A stretch of 64,000 bases of DNA from Flavobacteriia bacterium (GCA_016183815.1 JACPDW010000016.1:1-64000); one strand, 5' to 3'; shown: positions 18,369-28,768, counted from the stretch's first letter. Notes: generated by a model not told the origin, from the letters alone. A program made the numbers and translations.

Positions 18369-18737
18369 ATGAAAAATTTTTTATTTTTATTTTTTGTACT
18401 TATATTTACTTATAATTATAGCCAAACTAACCAAGATTTAAACGAAATATTAAGTACAAAAAAAATTCAACTTTCACAAGAGTTCGGATTAAGTATGAAT
18501 GATCATCGAGGATTTATTGTCTATTTTCAAGATCAAAATCAAATTTCTTATCCAATTCAACAAACTTTTACAACTTTACAAGAGGCCTTTCAATTTTATT
18601 TTGATGGTGGAATAAAGAAAGACATGATGGTATTTAGAGTTTTACAAACACAAAGCATGTATCCTAACTTTGAAGGTGGACTTGCTTTAGATATGAATTC
18701 TACAATGGAAAAATACATTACCTTATTTAATTATTAA
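18369..18737 (+). CDS. Small secreted protein of unknown function
   Basis: A 122-residue product with a typical signal peptide (MKNFLFLFFVLIFTYNYSQ, cleavage expected after YSQ). The rest is soluble and hydrophilic; landmarks are NDHRGFIVYFQDQNQI and GGIKKDMMVFRVLQTQ. I do not recognise a domain. It is the first gene behind a strong promoter and ends only 2 bp before the 1182-residue T9SS protein, so the two are one operon. A role as chaperone or partner for that surface protein is possible but not shown by the sequence. Confidence 0.7.
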   Translation: MKNFLFLFFVLIFTYNYSQTNQDLNEILSTKKIQLSQEFGLSMNDHRGFIVYFQDQNQISYPIQQTFTTLQEAFQFYFDGGIKKDMMVFRVLQTQSMYPNFEGGLALDMNSTMEKYITLFNY

Positions 18738-18739
18738 CT

Positions 18740-21700
18740 ATGAAAAATTTGTATTTAACATATTTTGGAACAATTTTTTTTATGATTGTTTCACTTTCTG
18801 CGTTATCACAAGGAGCTCAAACAACAATTCCTTGTCCTGCTGGATCGGTAAATACTACCTTACCAGGAGCTGGATTTTCTGGTGATGATCCAACTACAGC
18901 TGCTGGGTCTTGTGGTCAATGTTGTTATGCTGGTTCTGATATTGATGGTGATGGTGATCAAGATGTATCTTTTTCAATCGAAAATTCAAAATGGTTTAAA
19001 TATTGTAACGCAACAGCTTCTACTTTAACACAAACTTTTGCAGTTGATGAAAACAATAACAATTGCAATTTGCAAGGTGCAATATTTGTTGGTACAAATG
19101 CTAGTCCTAATAACGCTTCTGATGCTTTAGATATTGACTGTAGTAACAATGAATTTAATGAATATGGAAGTAATATGAATGGAAATGCCGATGGTTTTTC
19201 TTTTGGAAATATTGATATTGCACCTGGTCAATGTGCTTATATAATGGTTGATGGTTATGCTGGTGCAACTTGTCCTGATGGATTTACAATTTCTACTTCT
19301 TGTGCTACTTGTACAGCCCCTACTAGTATTACTGAAAGTGTAGATGTTTTAATTTGTGAAGGTGCTTCAACTGGGTTAACTGCAACTGCTGTAGGTGGAA
19401 TAGTATCTCCGTCTGTTTTTTATAAATGGGCACCTGCAACTGGTTTATCCTGCACAAATTGTCAAAGTCCAACAGCAACTCCTTCAGCTACTACAACTTA
19501 TACAGTTACAGCTTGTAATGATGGAGCTGGGTTGGTTTGTTGTACTACAGATCAAGTAGTAGTTAGTGTTACTCCAACTTTCGTAGCTAATGCAGGGACT
19601 GATATAGTTGCCTGTGCTGGTGCTACAGTTACATTAGGAGGAGCACCTACAGGTCCAGTTGGTTCTACTTATACTTGGGCAAAATCTGGTGCAAACAATG
19701 CTGCGTTTTCTAATCCAAGTGGAAATGTTGCCAATCCAACTGTTACTATAGCTGGTGGAACTGCTGCAGGACAATTTCAAGAATATCAAGTAACAGTGGT
19801 TAATGGTGCTTGTACTCGTACTGATATCATTAGAGTAACCGCAGGTACTTTAGCTGTAAGTGCAGGTCCAGATTTAACCATTTGTGCTGGAACAACTGCA
19901 GTAATTGGTGGACTTCCAACAGCTCCTCCTGGTTCAACTTATGTATGGACTGAAACAGTTGGAGATAATACAAATCCTTCAACAGGAAATGTTACCTTAT
20001 CTGCTACTAACACAGCAAATCCAACTGTAAATGCTTCATCTGCAGCTGTTGCAGGGAATGTAACTTATAGAGTTACGGCAACCTTAAGTGGTTGTTCCAA
20101 TTTTGATGATGTAGTGGTAACAATTTCTGCAATACCAACCACACCTACAGCAACGCCTTCTGTAAATCCTGTTTGTGCAGGTGCTGCTACAGTTTTAACT
20201 GCTGCTGGTGGTGCAGGTGCAGGAACTTATACATGGTGGGATGCAGCAGCTGGAGGTGCTCAACTTGCTGCTGGAAATACTTATACCGTTTCACCAGTTG
20301 CAACAACAACGTATTACGTAATGTCCACTAATGCAACTCCATGTAATAGTTTGAGAGGTTCTGTTACAATAAATGTTACACCAACACCTGTTGCTAATGC
20401 TGGAATTGATGTAGAGGTGTGTCAAAATACTGCTTTTAATTTAGCTGGTAGTGTTGCTAATCCTGGTGCTTGTGCACCTGCACAGACTTGGTCAGTAGTA
20501 TCAGGTACTGGTAATTTTGGAAATGTAAATGCTCTAAACAGTAGTTTTACACCTACTTCATCAGGCACAATTGTTTTGCGATTAACACCTTGTACACCTG
20601 GAGGATGTGCTCCTGTTAGTGATGATATTACAATTACTTCTAATCCTGCCCCAACGGTTACAGCTGGGGCGACTGATGTTGATTTTTGTGCTGGTCAAAT
20701 AACTGATTTGTTTTGTTCAGCTGTTGGTGGTACACCCGCTCCAGATGTATTAATTCCAAGTGGTCCGTTTTCTTCTGCAGCTGGTCCATTTGCAATTCCT
20801 GATAATAATGCTCAAGGAGTAGTTATTCCAATTACTGTAAGTGGAGTGCCAAACGCTACATTAGGTTTATCTGATTTATCTGATTTAACTGTTAATGTGG
20901 ATCATAATAGAATTGGACAAGTAGAAGTATGGTTATGTCCTCCAGGTGTTAGTCCTGCCACACCTTATACTGGATGTGTTTTGGCTTTTGACAATAATGG
21001 TGGTAATGGTGACGATTTGGTAAATACAGTGTTTAGCGATGTTGCCGCTACAGATATTGCTTCAGGAACAGCTCCTTTCACAGGTTCATTTAATTTAGCT
21101 GGAGCAGGAGTTTTTACTAGTCTTGATGGTCAAGCTACTAATGGAACATGGAATGTTGTGGTTCTAGATAATAGTGGTGGTGGAGCAACAACAGGAACAG
21201 CAGGACAAATGAGTATGAATTTTTCCACTTCTGTGCCTAATCCAATTCCTTATACTTATTCTTGGTCAACAGCAGCTGGATTATCCAGTACTGTTGGAGA
21301 TTATATAACTTTAAGTGCCGGTGCTTTTGCTCCACCAACAGCAATTACTAAAACTGTAACGGTAACTGATGACAATGGTTGTACCGATACAGATAATGTA
21401 ACGATAAATTTAAGAGCTACTCCAACAGCAACCATTACAAGCGGCACAACAGATTTATGTCCTGTTGCTTCTGGCATTGGTAGCTCCACAGCAAGTGTTT
21501 CTATTGATTTTACAGGTTTTGCAACTTGGGAATACACTGGCGTTCGTGATGGAACTCCAGATGCAGCGCCTACGACAACAAATAGCGACCCAACTACTTA
21601 TTCAATTAATTATGCTGATGTTGCTGCTTTAGGTGATCAAACAATGGTTTTTACAATGTCTAGTTTTAAGGACAATTATTGTCCGGGTACAATTATTAAT

Positions 21701-22288
21701 TCCCATACTGTAACAGCTTTTTGTTTGCTTCCAGTTGAATTAATATCATTCACAGGAGAAAATATTATTAGAAAAAATGAACTAAATTGGATAACAGCTA
21801 GTGAAACTAACAATAATTACTTTTCGGTAGAGAAATCAGAAAATGGCTTAGATTATTTTTTACTTTCAAAAGTTTCTTCTTTAAATGGTGGAAATTCATT
21901 AAATTCATCTAGTTATACTTTAATTGATGAAAATCCTTATGAAAAAGGTACTTATTACAAGTTGATTCAAACTGATATCGATGGAAAAGATAAATTTTTA
22001 TCGCAAATATTTGTTGATAATAATAAAAATGAAACACTTGTAATCATGCCAAATCCTATTAACGATTATTTTGTAATTCAATTTTCTTCTGATTCAAATC
22101 AAGAGACAAAAATACAAGTAACGGATATTTTTGGGAGAGTTATTTATAAAGATTTGATTAATTCAATGAATAATAAATATGAAAAAATTATTGATAGTAA
22201 GGATTTTAAAGATGGAGTTTATTTTTTAGATATAGAAAATAAATTTTTAAAAGAACGCTATAAAATAAATAAAATTAGCAAGTTATAG
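18740..22288 (+). CDS. Large T9SS-secreted surface protein with Ig-like repeats and a P domain
   Basis: A 1182-residue exported protein rich in Thr, Ala and Gly. After the signal peptide (to SLSALSQG) comes a Cys-rich region with DIDGDGDQD. Several Ig-like repeats of the Bacteroidota surface type follow, each opening with a pattern such as AGTDIVACAGATVTLGG or AGPDLTICAGTTAVIGG, and one TYTWWDAAAGG module. Around 665-850 a domain with NATLGLSDLSDLTVNVDHNR and NGTWNVVVLDNSGGG matches the P/Homo B (proprotein convertase) fold. The C-terminus has VELISFTGENI then IMPNPINDYFVIQF and GVYFLDIENK, a type A sorting domain. The base composition is clearly GC-richer than the neighbours. Adhesion is an inference. 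Confidence 0.8.
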   Translation: MKNLYLTYFGTIFFMIVSLSALSQGAQTTIPCPAGSVNTTLPGAGFSGDDPTTAAGSCGQCCYAGSDIDGDGDQDVSFSIENSKWFKYCNATASTLTQTFAVDENNNNCNLQGAIFVGTNASPNNASDALDIDCSNNEFNEYGSNMNGNADGFSFGNIDIAPGQCAYIMVDGYAGATCPDGFTISTSCATCTAPTSITESVDVLICEGASTGLTATAVGGIVSPSVFYKWAPATGLSCTNCQSPTATPSATTTYTVTACNDGAGLVCCTTDQVVVSVTPTFVANAGTDIVACAGATVTLGGAPTGPVGSTYTWAKSGANNAAFSNPSGNVANPTVTIAGGTAAGQFQEYQVTVVNGACTRTDIIRVTAGTLAVSAGPDLTICAGTTAVIGGLPTAPPGSTYVWTETVGDNTNPSTGNVTLSATNTANPTVNASSAAVAGNVTYRVTATLSGCSNFDDVVVTISAIPTTPTATPSVNPVCAGAATVLTAAGGAGAGTYTWWDAAAGGAQLAAGNTYTVSPVATTTYYVMSTNATPCNSLRGSVTINVTPTPVANAGIDVEVCQNTAFNLAGSVANPGACAPAQTWSVVSGTGNFGNVNALNSSFTPTSSGTIVLRLTPCTPGGCAPVSDDITITSNPAPTVTAGATDVDFCAGQITDLFCSAVGGTPAPDVLIPSGPFSSAAGPFAIPDNNAQGVVIPITVSGVPNATLGLSDLSDLTVNVDHNRIGQVEVWLCPPGVSPATPYTGCVLAFDNNGGNGDDLVNTVFSDVAATDIASGTAPFTGSFNLAGAGVFTSLDGQATNGTWNVVVLDNSGGGATTGTAGQMSMNFSTSVPNPIPYTYSWSTAAGLSSTVGDYITLSAGAFAPPTAITKTVTVTDDNGCTDTDNVTINLRATPTATITSGTTDLCPVASGIGSSTASVSIDFTGFATWEYTGVRDGTPDAAPTTTNSDPTTYSINYADVAALGDQTMVFTMSSFKDNYCPGTIINSHTVTAFCLLPVELISFTGENIIRKNELNWITASETNNNYFSVEKSENGLDYFLLSKVSSLNGGNSLNSSSYTLIDENPYEKGTYYKLIQTDIDGKDKFLSQIFVDNNKNETLVIMPNPINDYFVIQFSSDSNQETKIQVTDIFGRVIYKDLINSMNNKYEKIIDSKDFKDGVYFLDIENKFLKERYKINKISKL

Positions 22289-22291
22289 TTT

Positions 22292-22310
22292 TTTGATTAT
22301 AAAAATCAAA
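22292..22310. terminator. Hairpin between convergent genes
   Basis: A perfect inverted repeat (TTTGATT / AATCAAA, 5-nt loop) lies 3 bp after the surface-protein stop and 6 bp before the stop of the opposite gene. A T-run precedes it on the plus strand, so it is not a textbook terminator, but its position suits a bidirectional one. Confidence 0.35.
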
Positions 22311-22316
22311 CTTAGT

Positions 22317-23600
22317 TTAATAATCAATAATTGCTGTCCAAAGTGTGATTTTTCTTTCATCCATTCTTGGCCAAATAGGTCGAATTTTATTATTAAAAGC
22401 AGCGATGGATAGATAATCTCCAAAAAATATCTCTGGATTTGGTTTAAATGGTTTTTGTGATATTCGAATATCTTCAAATGAATTTCCTCCATCTGTCGAT
22501 TGAGATAAAAAAATGTCTGTATTCCAATCTATTTGCTCCCTTCTGTCCATATAAACGACATAAAGATTGCCATTTTTTTGATCTATAGCCATTGAAGAAA
22601 AAAATTGTGAAGATTTAGTAAAATCTTGGTTTACTTTTTGAACAGTTGACCAACTTTCACCTGAATTGTCAGAATAGGATAAAAAAACATCAGAATTTTC
22701 AGCTCCATTTCTTAAATCGGTCCAACTTAAATATAAGCGACCTCTATTAGAAGATTGAGAAGTATCACATATCAATGACGGAAAACCATTACATCTATAT
22801 ATTCCAGGCACCTCTTGTACCCAACCGCCATAAATTTTTTGGATAATTCTCTCATTTTTTAGCCAAGTTTCCCCGTCGTCATATGATACTTGGAAATAAA
22901 TGTTTTCGTCTTTCACCCAAATCACATAGATTTCTCCATTTATTCCTATAGATGAAACAGCTCCTTCTACAGTTTGGTCGTCATCTAAACAAGTTCCGGA
23001 ACTATTTGATATTCTTTTTGGGTTTGTCCACGTGTTCCCTCCATTATTAGATTTTGAAAAAAGAATTATTGATGAATCCAAAGGGTTTTTAGATTGATAG
23101 CCATCAAATTGTGTCCAAGTTAAATAAAAGGTATTTTTTTTATGGTTATACGATACTTGATGTTTGTCTTGAACTTTTGTACCATTTTCTTTTGGAAAAG
23201 TACCTTGATTCCAAAACCCTTCAATAGATTTGGATTTTTGACATACAATTCTGTCCAATCTTTGAGTTTTTTTATAATTTGCTAAATGGAAATAATACAC
23301 ACTTCCAAATTTATCAAACATCAAAACGGGATCACCATTTACACCATATTTACTTTTTAAACTAGTAGAATTCCAATTTTGACCTCCGTCTTTTGAATAG
23401 TAATAGTCATTCATAACACTACCAGCTATTAACTCGTTGAGATTATTACTATTTATGGCAATTGAAGGTTCTACTTGAGAGTAAGGATATTTAGCATTGG
23501 TTGGAATTGGTATTTGCACGTTTTTATATGTCGATTGTCCAAAAAAACATAAATCAAAAAAAAATAAATAAAATAGCAAAAAAAAAGTATGGATTTTCAT
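22317..23600 (-). CDS. Secreted BNR/Asp-box beta-propeller protein, sialidase-like
   Basis: A 427-residue protein with a signal peptide ending near FFGQS. At least five Asp-box repeats are visible: SKDGGQNW, SNNGGNTW, SYDDGETW, SDNSGESW and STDGGNSF. This pattern marks six-bladed sialidase-type propellers. The family also includes many non-enzymatic propellers, and I cannot place the Arg triad of a true sialidase, so the activity is open. No T9SS tail is present; the protein ends LWTAIIDY. It is 2 bp downstream of the M61 peptidase gene, which implies one transcript. Confidence 0.7.
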   Translation of the reverse strand: MKIHTFFLLFYLFFFDLCFFGQSTYKNVQIPIPTNAKYPYSQVEPSIAINSNNLNELIAGSVMNDYYYSKDGGQNWNSTSLKSKYGVNGDPVLMFDKFGSVYYFHLANYKKTQRLDRIVCQKSKSIEGFWNQGTFPKENGTKVQDKHQVSYNHKKNTFYLTWTQFDGYQSKNPLDSSIILFSKSNNGGNTWTNPKRISNSSGTCLDDDQTVEGAVSSIGINGEIYVIWVKDENIYFQVSYDDGETWLKNERIIQKIYGGWVQEVPGIYRCNGFPSLICDTSQSSNRGRLYLSWTDLRNGAENSDVFLSYSDNSGESWSTVQKVNQDFTKSSQFFSSMAIDQKNGNLYVVYMDRREQIDWNTDIFLSQSTDGGNSFEDIRISQKPFKPNPEIFFGDYLSIAAFNNKIRPIWPRMDERKITLWTAIIDY

Positions 23601-23602
23601 AT

Positions 23603-25381
23603 TTAGAATATTTCTCTTAACCAGTATTTTTGAAGCTTATTTTTTTCTCCATTAAAAGAAAAACGATATGATGGAGTTTCGAAAAGATTCATTTTGCCAT
23701 GTAATTCCAATTGAATTTGATCTCTAGAAACCAATAATTTTATTTCACTATTTTCTGACAATTCTTGTATTTTCTTTTCAAATTCATTGCCTTTTACATT
23801 GACATCGTTTAAACTAATAATCACATCATTAGCTTGTAATCCTAAATTTTCAGCTGTTGAATTTCTTCTAACTGAACGAACGACATTATTATTGATTGAA
23901 GCACCAAAATTTACTTTTGGAGTTCCTGTATAGGCGACATTCACTCCTAATGCTTTATAATATTCAGAAAAATCTGGTGTTTTTGTACCGTAAACAAAAT
24001 CTTCGAAAAATGGAGAACAATCTTCTTGTAAAAAGGCACTTAACGCATTTTTAAATTCATCTGAAGTAAATCCTCTATTCATTTTTTTATAATATTCTTG
24101 ATAAAGGTTTTGTAAAAAATGATCCAAACATTTTTCACCATTAAATTTTTGAATGATTTTAACATCAATCAAAGCAGCTAACATCGCACCTCTTGAATAA
24201 TAAGTCATAGTTGTATTCGATGAATTTTCATTTGGACGATACGCTTTAATCCAAGCATCAAAACTAGCATGGGCAACTGGTTGAATACGACTGCCGTACG
24301 TTCCCTCAACGTAATTAACCCCACTATTTATCTTTGCTAACAACTGATCGTTGGTATAATATCCAGCTCTTTTCAATAATAATTCATCGTAATAAGAAGT
24401 AAATCCCTCCATTACCCATAATAAATCTGTGTAAACTTCATTATCGTAATCAAAAGGTCCTAATTCAATTGGACGAATTCGTTTAACATTCCACAAATGA
24501 AAATACTCGTGAGCTACAAGAGATAAGAATCCAAGATATTTATCTCCATCGTAGGAATCTCTGTCCACACTTAAAGTACAAGAATTAGAATGTTCGAGTC
24601 CACCTTGTCCATCACTAACATTGTGAATAATAAATAAATATTCTTTGTTTGGATTTTCTTTAAAAACATCTGTAGCAGCTAAAACTATTTTTTTCATATC
24701 TTTTTTCATCAATTCAAAGTCGGCATTGCTTTCACCGTAAATAGCCACACGATGGACAATTCCATTTACATCAAATTCAAATTCTTGATGATTACCAATT
24801 TCTATTGGAGAATCAACTAACTCGTCATAATTCTTAAATTGAAATAAAAAAATATTGTCTGAACCAAGACTTTCTTTCATTTTGGCTAATGGAGTACTCA
24901 CTTTTTTAAAAGTAGGATGAGTATGAATAAATAATATTCCTGGAATATCTTTCCATTGATCTACATACATAAAAACACTACTTCCACTAACAAATCCATG
25001 TAAAATATCTAAATAACTAGTTCTTACACTCAATTCAAAAGCATAAACTTCGTATTTAATGGAAATTTTTTTTACTTGATTTGTTTGGATTTTCCATGTA
25101 TTTTTATTGCTTTTTTTAATAGGTAAAACAATGTTTTTTTCAACATCATATGCGTTTACGATGTTGACATTTTTAGAAAATTCTCGAACTAAATAGGATC
25201 CAGGAGCCCAAACAGGCATTTTAACGGACAATTCGTTTTGTTTGTTGTCTTCAATAAGCATTTCCACTTCAAAATAATGACTTTGAGGTTTACTCATTCT
25301 CAAATGATAACTTATTTTTTGAGCATCAAGTAAAGTTGAAATCAATACTAATGAAACTATTGAAAAGATAATTTTTAACAT
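23603..25381 (-). CDS. M61 family metallopeptidase with PDZ domain
   Basis: A 592-residue glycyl-aminopeptidase-type enzyme, probably periplasmic (signal peptide through LLDAQ at residue 21). An N-terminal beta domain covers about 22-190. The catalytic domain has GLEHS (261-265), the zinc motif HEYFH (291-295) followed by LWNVKRIRP, and the third ligand in MEGFTSYY (Glu325). A PDZ domain near 500-560 (AENLGLQANDVIISLNDVNV) is typical of the family and may bind substrate C-termini. The gene leads an operon with the BNR-repeat protein. With the S46 enzyme nearby it suggests a peptide-degrading lifestyle. Confidence 0.9.
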   Translation of the reverse strand: MLKIIFSIVSLVLISTLLDAQKISYHLRMSKPQSHYFEVEMLIEDNKQNELSVKMPVWAPGSYLVREFSKNVNIVNAYDVEKNIVLPIKKSNKNTWKIQTNQVKKISIKYEVYAFELSVRTSYLDILHGFVSGSSVFMYVDQWKDIPGILFIHTHPTFKKVSTPLAKMKESLGSDNIFLFQFKNYDELVDSPIEIGNHQEFEFDVNGIVHRVAIYGESNADFELMKKDMKKIVLAATDVFKENPNKEYLFIIHNVSDGQGGLEHSNSCTLSVDRDSYDGDKYLGFLSLVAHEYFHLWNVKRIRPIELGPFDYDNEVYTDLLWVMEGFTSYYDELLLKRAGYYTNDQLLAKINSGVNYVEGTYGSRIQPVAHASFDAWIKAYRPNENSSNTTMTYYSRGAMLAALIDVKIIQKFNGEKCLDHFLQNLYQEYYKKMNRGFTSDEFKNALSAFLQEDCSPFFEDFVYGTKTPDFSEYYKALGVNVAYTGTPKVNFGASINNNVVRSVRRNSTAENLGLQANDVIISLNDVNVKGNEFEKKIQELSENSEIKLLVSRDQIQLELHGKMNLFETPSYRFSFNGEKNKLQKYWLREIF

Positions 25382-25497
25382 AAGAATTTCTAAAAAATGA
25401 AAAGATAAAAGTACTATAAATAAAAAATACTGTGATAAAATTCGTTTTTTTTTTCTTCTTAAAAAGTCAATTGAATTTTTTTTTGCAATTTAGCCAA

Positions 25498-26733
25498 ATG
25501 GTATTAAATAGAGTTTGGATAGGAATGTTTATGATTTCTATGATAATGGGTTTTTCAAAACTTATTTTTTGGCAAGATTTGAACATTCTTCAAACTATGA
25601 TGGAAAGTTTAATGAAAGCAGCAGAATCAGGGTTTAATCTTGCTCTATTAATGACGGCAACTCTTTCATTATGGATGGGATTCCTACAAATTGGACAAGA
25701 TGGTGGGGCAATAGGGATTATGAGCAAACTTATATCACCATTATTTTCAAAATTATTTCCTGAGGTACCAAAAAATCATCCAGCAGTTGGTTCTATTATG
25801 ATGAATTTTTCTGCAAATATGTTAGGATTAGACAACGCAGCAACACCTGCAGGATTAAAAGCAATGAAAGAATTGCAAGAACTAAATCCAAATCCAAAAG
25901 TGGCAACTAATGCACAGATTATGTTTTTAGTGCTTAATGCTTCTGGATTAACTATTATTCCAGTCTCAATTTTAGCTGCAAGAACAGCAAATCACTCTAC
26001 CGATCCGACTTCGGTTTTTTTACCTATACTTATTACGACCTACTTTGCCACATTAGGTGGTTTAATTTATGTTTCCATTCGTCAAAAAATTAGTCTTTTA
26101 AATAAAACTATACTTTCATACGTGGGTGGAATGACTGCTTTAATAGTAATATTTTTAATTTATCTTGTTTATCATCCAGAACAAATTAAAACAATTTCTT
26201 CCATTGTAAGTAATACAATAATGTTTGGTTTCATCATTTTTTTCTTTACATTAGCAATTAAATCAAAAGTTCAAGTTTTTGAATCCTTTATTAATGGAGC
26301 AAAGGAAGGTTTTCAAGTTGCAATCAATATTATACCTTATTTAATAGCTATGTTGGCTGCAGTAGCTCTTTTTCGTTCATCAGGAGCTTTTGATGGACTA
26401 ATGATGGGATTAAAAGAGAGTTTGATATTTTTAGGTGTAAAATCACTTGAATTTATTGATGCTTTACCCGTTATTTTCATGAAACCGTTTTCTGGTAGTG
26501 GAGCAAGAGGACTGATGATTGAAAATATGACAGTTTTTGGTCCTGATTCATTTGTAAGTAATTTATCTGCTACTTTCCAAGGCAGTACAGAAACTACGTT
26601 TTATGTTTTAGCAGTTTATTTTGGCTCTGTTAAAATTACACAAACTCGATATGCTGCAGGAGCTGGGATTTTATGTGATTTGATTGGTGGAACCGTTGCG
26701 GTACTCGTTGCTTATTTGTTTTTTAATGTTTAA
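25498..26733 (+). CDS. SpmA/SpmB-like nucleoside recognition (Gate) domain membrane protein
   Basis: About 411 residues from the ATG at 25498; a longer frame to 25432 would add an unlikely Phe-rich leader. The protein carries two Gate domains, one resembling SpmA (MMNFSANMLGLDNAATPAGLKAM) and one resembling SpmB (MKPFSGSGARGLMIENM and GSTETTFYVLAVYFGSV). These two are separate spore maturation proteins in Firmicutes but are fused in Bacteroidota, which do not sporulate. About ten membrane segments are expected. The transported compound is unknown. The next gene starts 2 bp later. Confidence 0.85.
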   Translation: MVLNRVWIGMFMISMIMGFSKLIFWQDLNILQTMMESLMKAAESGFNLALLMTATLSLWMGFLQIGQDGGAIGIMSKLISPLFSKLFPEVPKNHPAVGSIMMNFSANMLGLDNAATPAGLKAMKELQELNPNPKVATNAQIMFLVLNASGLTIIPVSILAARTANHSTDPTSVFLPILITTYFATLGGLIYVSIRQKISLLNKTILSYVGGMTALIVIFLIYLVYHPEQIKTISSIVSNTIMFGFIIFFFTLAIKSKVQVFESFINGAKEGFQVAINIIPYLIAMLAAVALFRSSGAFDGLMMGLKESLIFLGVKSLEFIDALPVIFMKPFSGSGARGLMIENMTVFGPDSFVSNLSATFQGSTETTFYVLAVYFGSVKITQTRYAAGAGILCDLIGGTVAVLVAYLFFNV

Positions 26734-26735
26734 CC

Positions 26736-27206
26736 ATGTTTTCTTTCTTTAAAAAAAATAAAATTACAAAAGTTGAAGGGGTAAAGATTATCAATAAAAT
26801 TTATCCTGCCAAAATTATATTAGCATGGGCAAAATCATTAGAGGGAAATATTGAGATTGCTCAATATTTAAAAGAAAACAACTATGAAGAATTGGTTTTT
26901 TCTAATGCTGCTATTTATTTAAAACAAGAGGCAAGAGATTGGTTAATGAAAAATGGATTTCCTCATTTAATGGCTTTTATTCATGCATCAGAAGGGGACC
27001 AAAAAGCAAGTGATTGGTTGCTTAAAAACAATTTTGAACTTCTTTATCAAATGGCCTTAGCTATCGATGGTGAAAACGAATCATGGCTTTGGCTTAAAAA
27101 ATATTCTACTCCAGATTTTTTTATTTTGACACAAAGTATTAAAAAAGTCAAAGATTCTATAGAAGAAAATCATAACGACATACACTCTTTTGGGAAAGAC
27201 AGTTAG
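26736..27206 (+). CDS. Conserved Flavobacteriales protein of unknown function
   Basis: A 156-residue soluble protein without signal peptide. It contains three or four helical repeats built around a W-L-x-x-N motif: DWLMKNGFPHLMAF, DWLLKNNFELLYQM and WLWLKKYSTPDFFIL. This looks like a short alpha-solenoid. It lies 2 bp behind the SpmAB-like gene and so is almost certainly co-expressed with it. I know similar proteins only as hypothetical proteins in Flavobacteria; no function can be assigned. Confidence 0.65.
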   Translation: MFSFFKKNKITKVEGVKIINKIYPAKIILAWAKSLEGNIEIAQYLKENNYEELVFSNAAIYLKQEARDWLMKNGFPHLMAFIHASEGDQKASDWLLKNNFELLYQMALAIDGENESWLWLKKYSTPDFFILTQSIKKVKDSIEENHNDIHSFGKDS

Positions 27207-27413
27207 TGAGCTTCGTTGGATTTAAAATTATAATTGTACCATGTTAAATAAATATCAGGTATTAAAAAGCAAATCGACAAATTGAGATCGAAAAAGTATT
27301 GTTGCATTTTAGTTTATCTAGCCTCTTTTATTACTTTGAATGAAAAGCACAAAGAATATAAAAATATAATTATCTTTATAAATAATTTCATAAACAACTA
27401 AAATTGTAAAAAA

Positions 27414-28616
27414 ATGAAAAAACTGAATTTTTTCTTTATATTAATGAGTATAACTTATTCATATATCTGCCAACCAGTGGTTTATTTTAATTTTATTTCT
27501 CACGATGAAGACACTGGACCTTGGAATTCCACAAATTACTATACAGGTGATAGAGCCAAATTGGTTTCATTGGCTAATTATTTTCAAAATAATGGTATTA
27601 CTTTTAATTTGCAGTCTGATTGGCTTTATCTAACAAATGTGATATCAAAAGAAACGCCCCAATTAATGTCCACTACCAACAACAAAAATATTTTAAAGTG
27701 GATGGTTGAAGATAAAGGAGTTGAAATGGATCCTCATTCACATGAAAATTCCTATATATATCCTGATATTGTAAAATTAATGGATTCCCTTGGACTACCT
27801 GAAAGTAAGTTGATTGGTGGTTCATTATACAATGAGATGAATGGTCTAAACTTATGGACAAATTTAATTAACGGTCAATATGGTGTGATTTTTCCTGACA
27901 AGTTTTGGCAACCAGATTATTTAATGGGCGGTGGTTCAAAGATGCATGTAGCAGATTTAAATTACTATGGTTTTTGGAACCCTAAAGATACGGCAAATTA
28001 TTTAACACATGATCCAAACAATCATCTTCGACATATAGGTACAGGTTGTGAAATTAAAATTTATGACACATCTACCGTTGTAGAAGTTGTTTCAAAAATT
28101 AATGATGTAGTAAACAATGTGCAAAATGCATACTATCCATCCAATGGGTTTTACTTACAAACAATATTTTTTGGTCATGGTGATTTAAATAATATTGAAT
28201 TTTATAATAAAATAATCGCAATTGCAGATAGTGTTAATATAATTGTTGATTCAGGTAAAGCACAATGGAAAACTCTTAAACAAGCATATACTTTGTGGGA
28301 AACAGTTTACAATGCACAAATGTTTCAATGGGAATGTGGAAATATTAGTAATTCTATTTTTGAAAATTACAAAAAAGACAATTTTGCTGTGTTTCCCAAT
28401 CCTTTTACTTTACAGACAAACATAAATTCAGACCATATACTTCACAATGCAACACTTACATTAACTAATTCCAATGGACAAATTTTAGAAAAAATTAAAA
28501 ATATTAACGGTCAGACTATTATTCTATCAAGAAATCAACTTGAAAATGGTTTATACTTTATTAATATTGAGGAAAATAATAATCTACTCTTCCATAATAA
28601 GATTGTTTTAGAGTAA
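27414..28616 (+). CDS. Secreted polysaccharide-deacetylase-like protein with T9SS sorting domain
   Basis: A 400-residue exported protein (signal peptide to about residue 20). The main domain has NFISHDEDTGPW and, at about 106, EMDPHSHENS. These recall the His/Asp metal-binding motifs of NodB-like deacetylases, but the rest diverges, so the enzyme call is tentative. The C-terminal 75 residues form a type A sorting domain (FAVFPNPFTLQTNI through ENGLYFINIEEN), which predicts export through the type IX system and a surface or extracellular location. The 207 bp before the gene contain no clear promoter apart from a near match, TATCTTTA. Confidence 0.6.
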   Translation: MKKLNFFFILMSITYSYICQPVVYFNFISHDEDTGPWNSTNYYTGDRAKLVSLANYFQNNGITFNLQSDWLYLTNVISKETPQLMSTTNNKNILKWMVEDKGVEMDPHSHENSYIYPDIVKLMDSLGLPESKLIGGSLYNEMNGLNLWTNLINGQYGVIFPDKFWQPDYLMGGGSKMHVADLNYYGFWNPKDTANYLTHDPNNHLRHIGTGCEIKIYDTSTVVEVVSKINDVVNNVQNAYYPSNGFYLQTIFFGHGDLNNIEFYNKIIAIADSVNIIVDSGKAQWKTLKQAYTLWETVYNAQMFQWECGNISNSIFENYKKDNFAVFPNPFTLQTNINSDHILHNATLTLTNSNGQILEKIKNINGQTIILSRNQLENGLYFINIEENNNLLFHNKIVLE

Positions 28617-28768
28617 TCTAACTTTGACCTTTGGAGTAGAATCTTACATTTGATAAAAAATAATTAATACACTAAAAAAAGAAATTTTTTCTTTTCTAAA
28701 TTTTGAAATTTTGTTTAACTGCCTAAACTTAAAAATATGAATTCAATTTTTATATTTAAAAAAAATAG

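Noticed and set aside
22317-23600. True sialidase
   Set aside because: Asp-boxes are present, but the catalytic Arg triad and Tyr/Glu pair could not be placed, so only the propeller is called.
27208-27275. Further copy of the island repeat (GAGCTTCGTTGGATTTA and ATCAGGTATTA)
   Set aside because: Short patches resemble the repeat but their order differs from the full copies, so homology is not secure.
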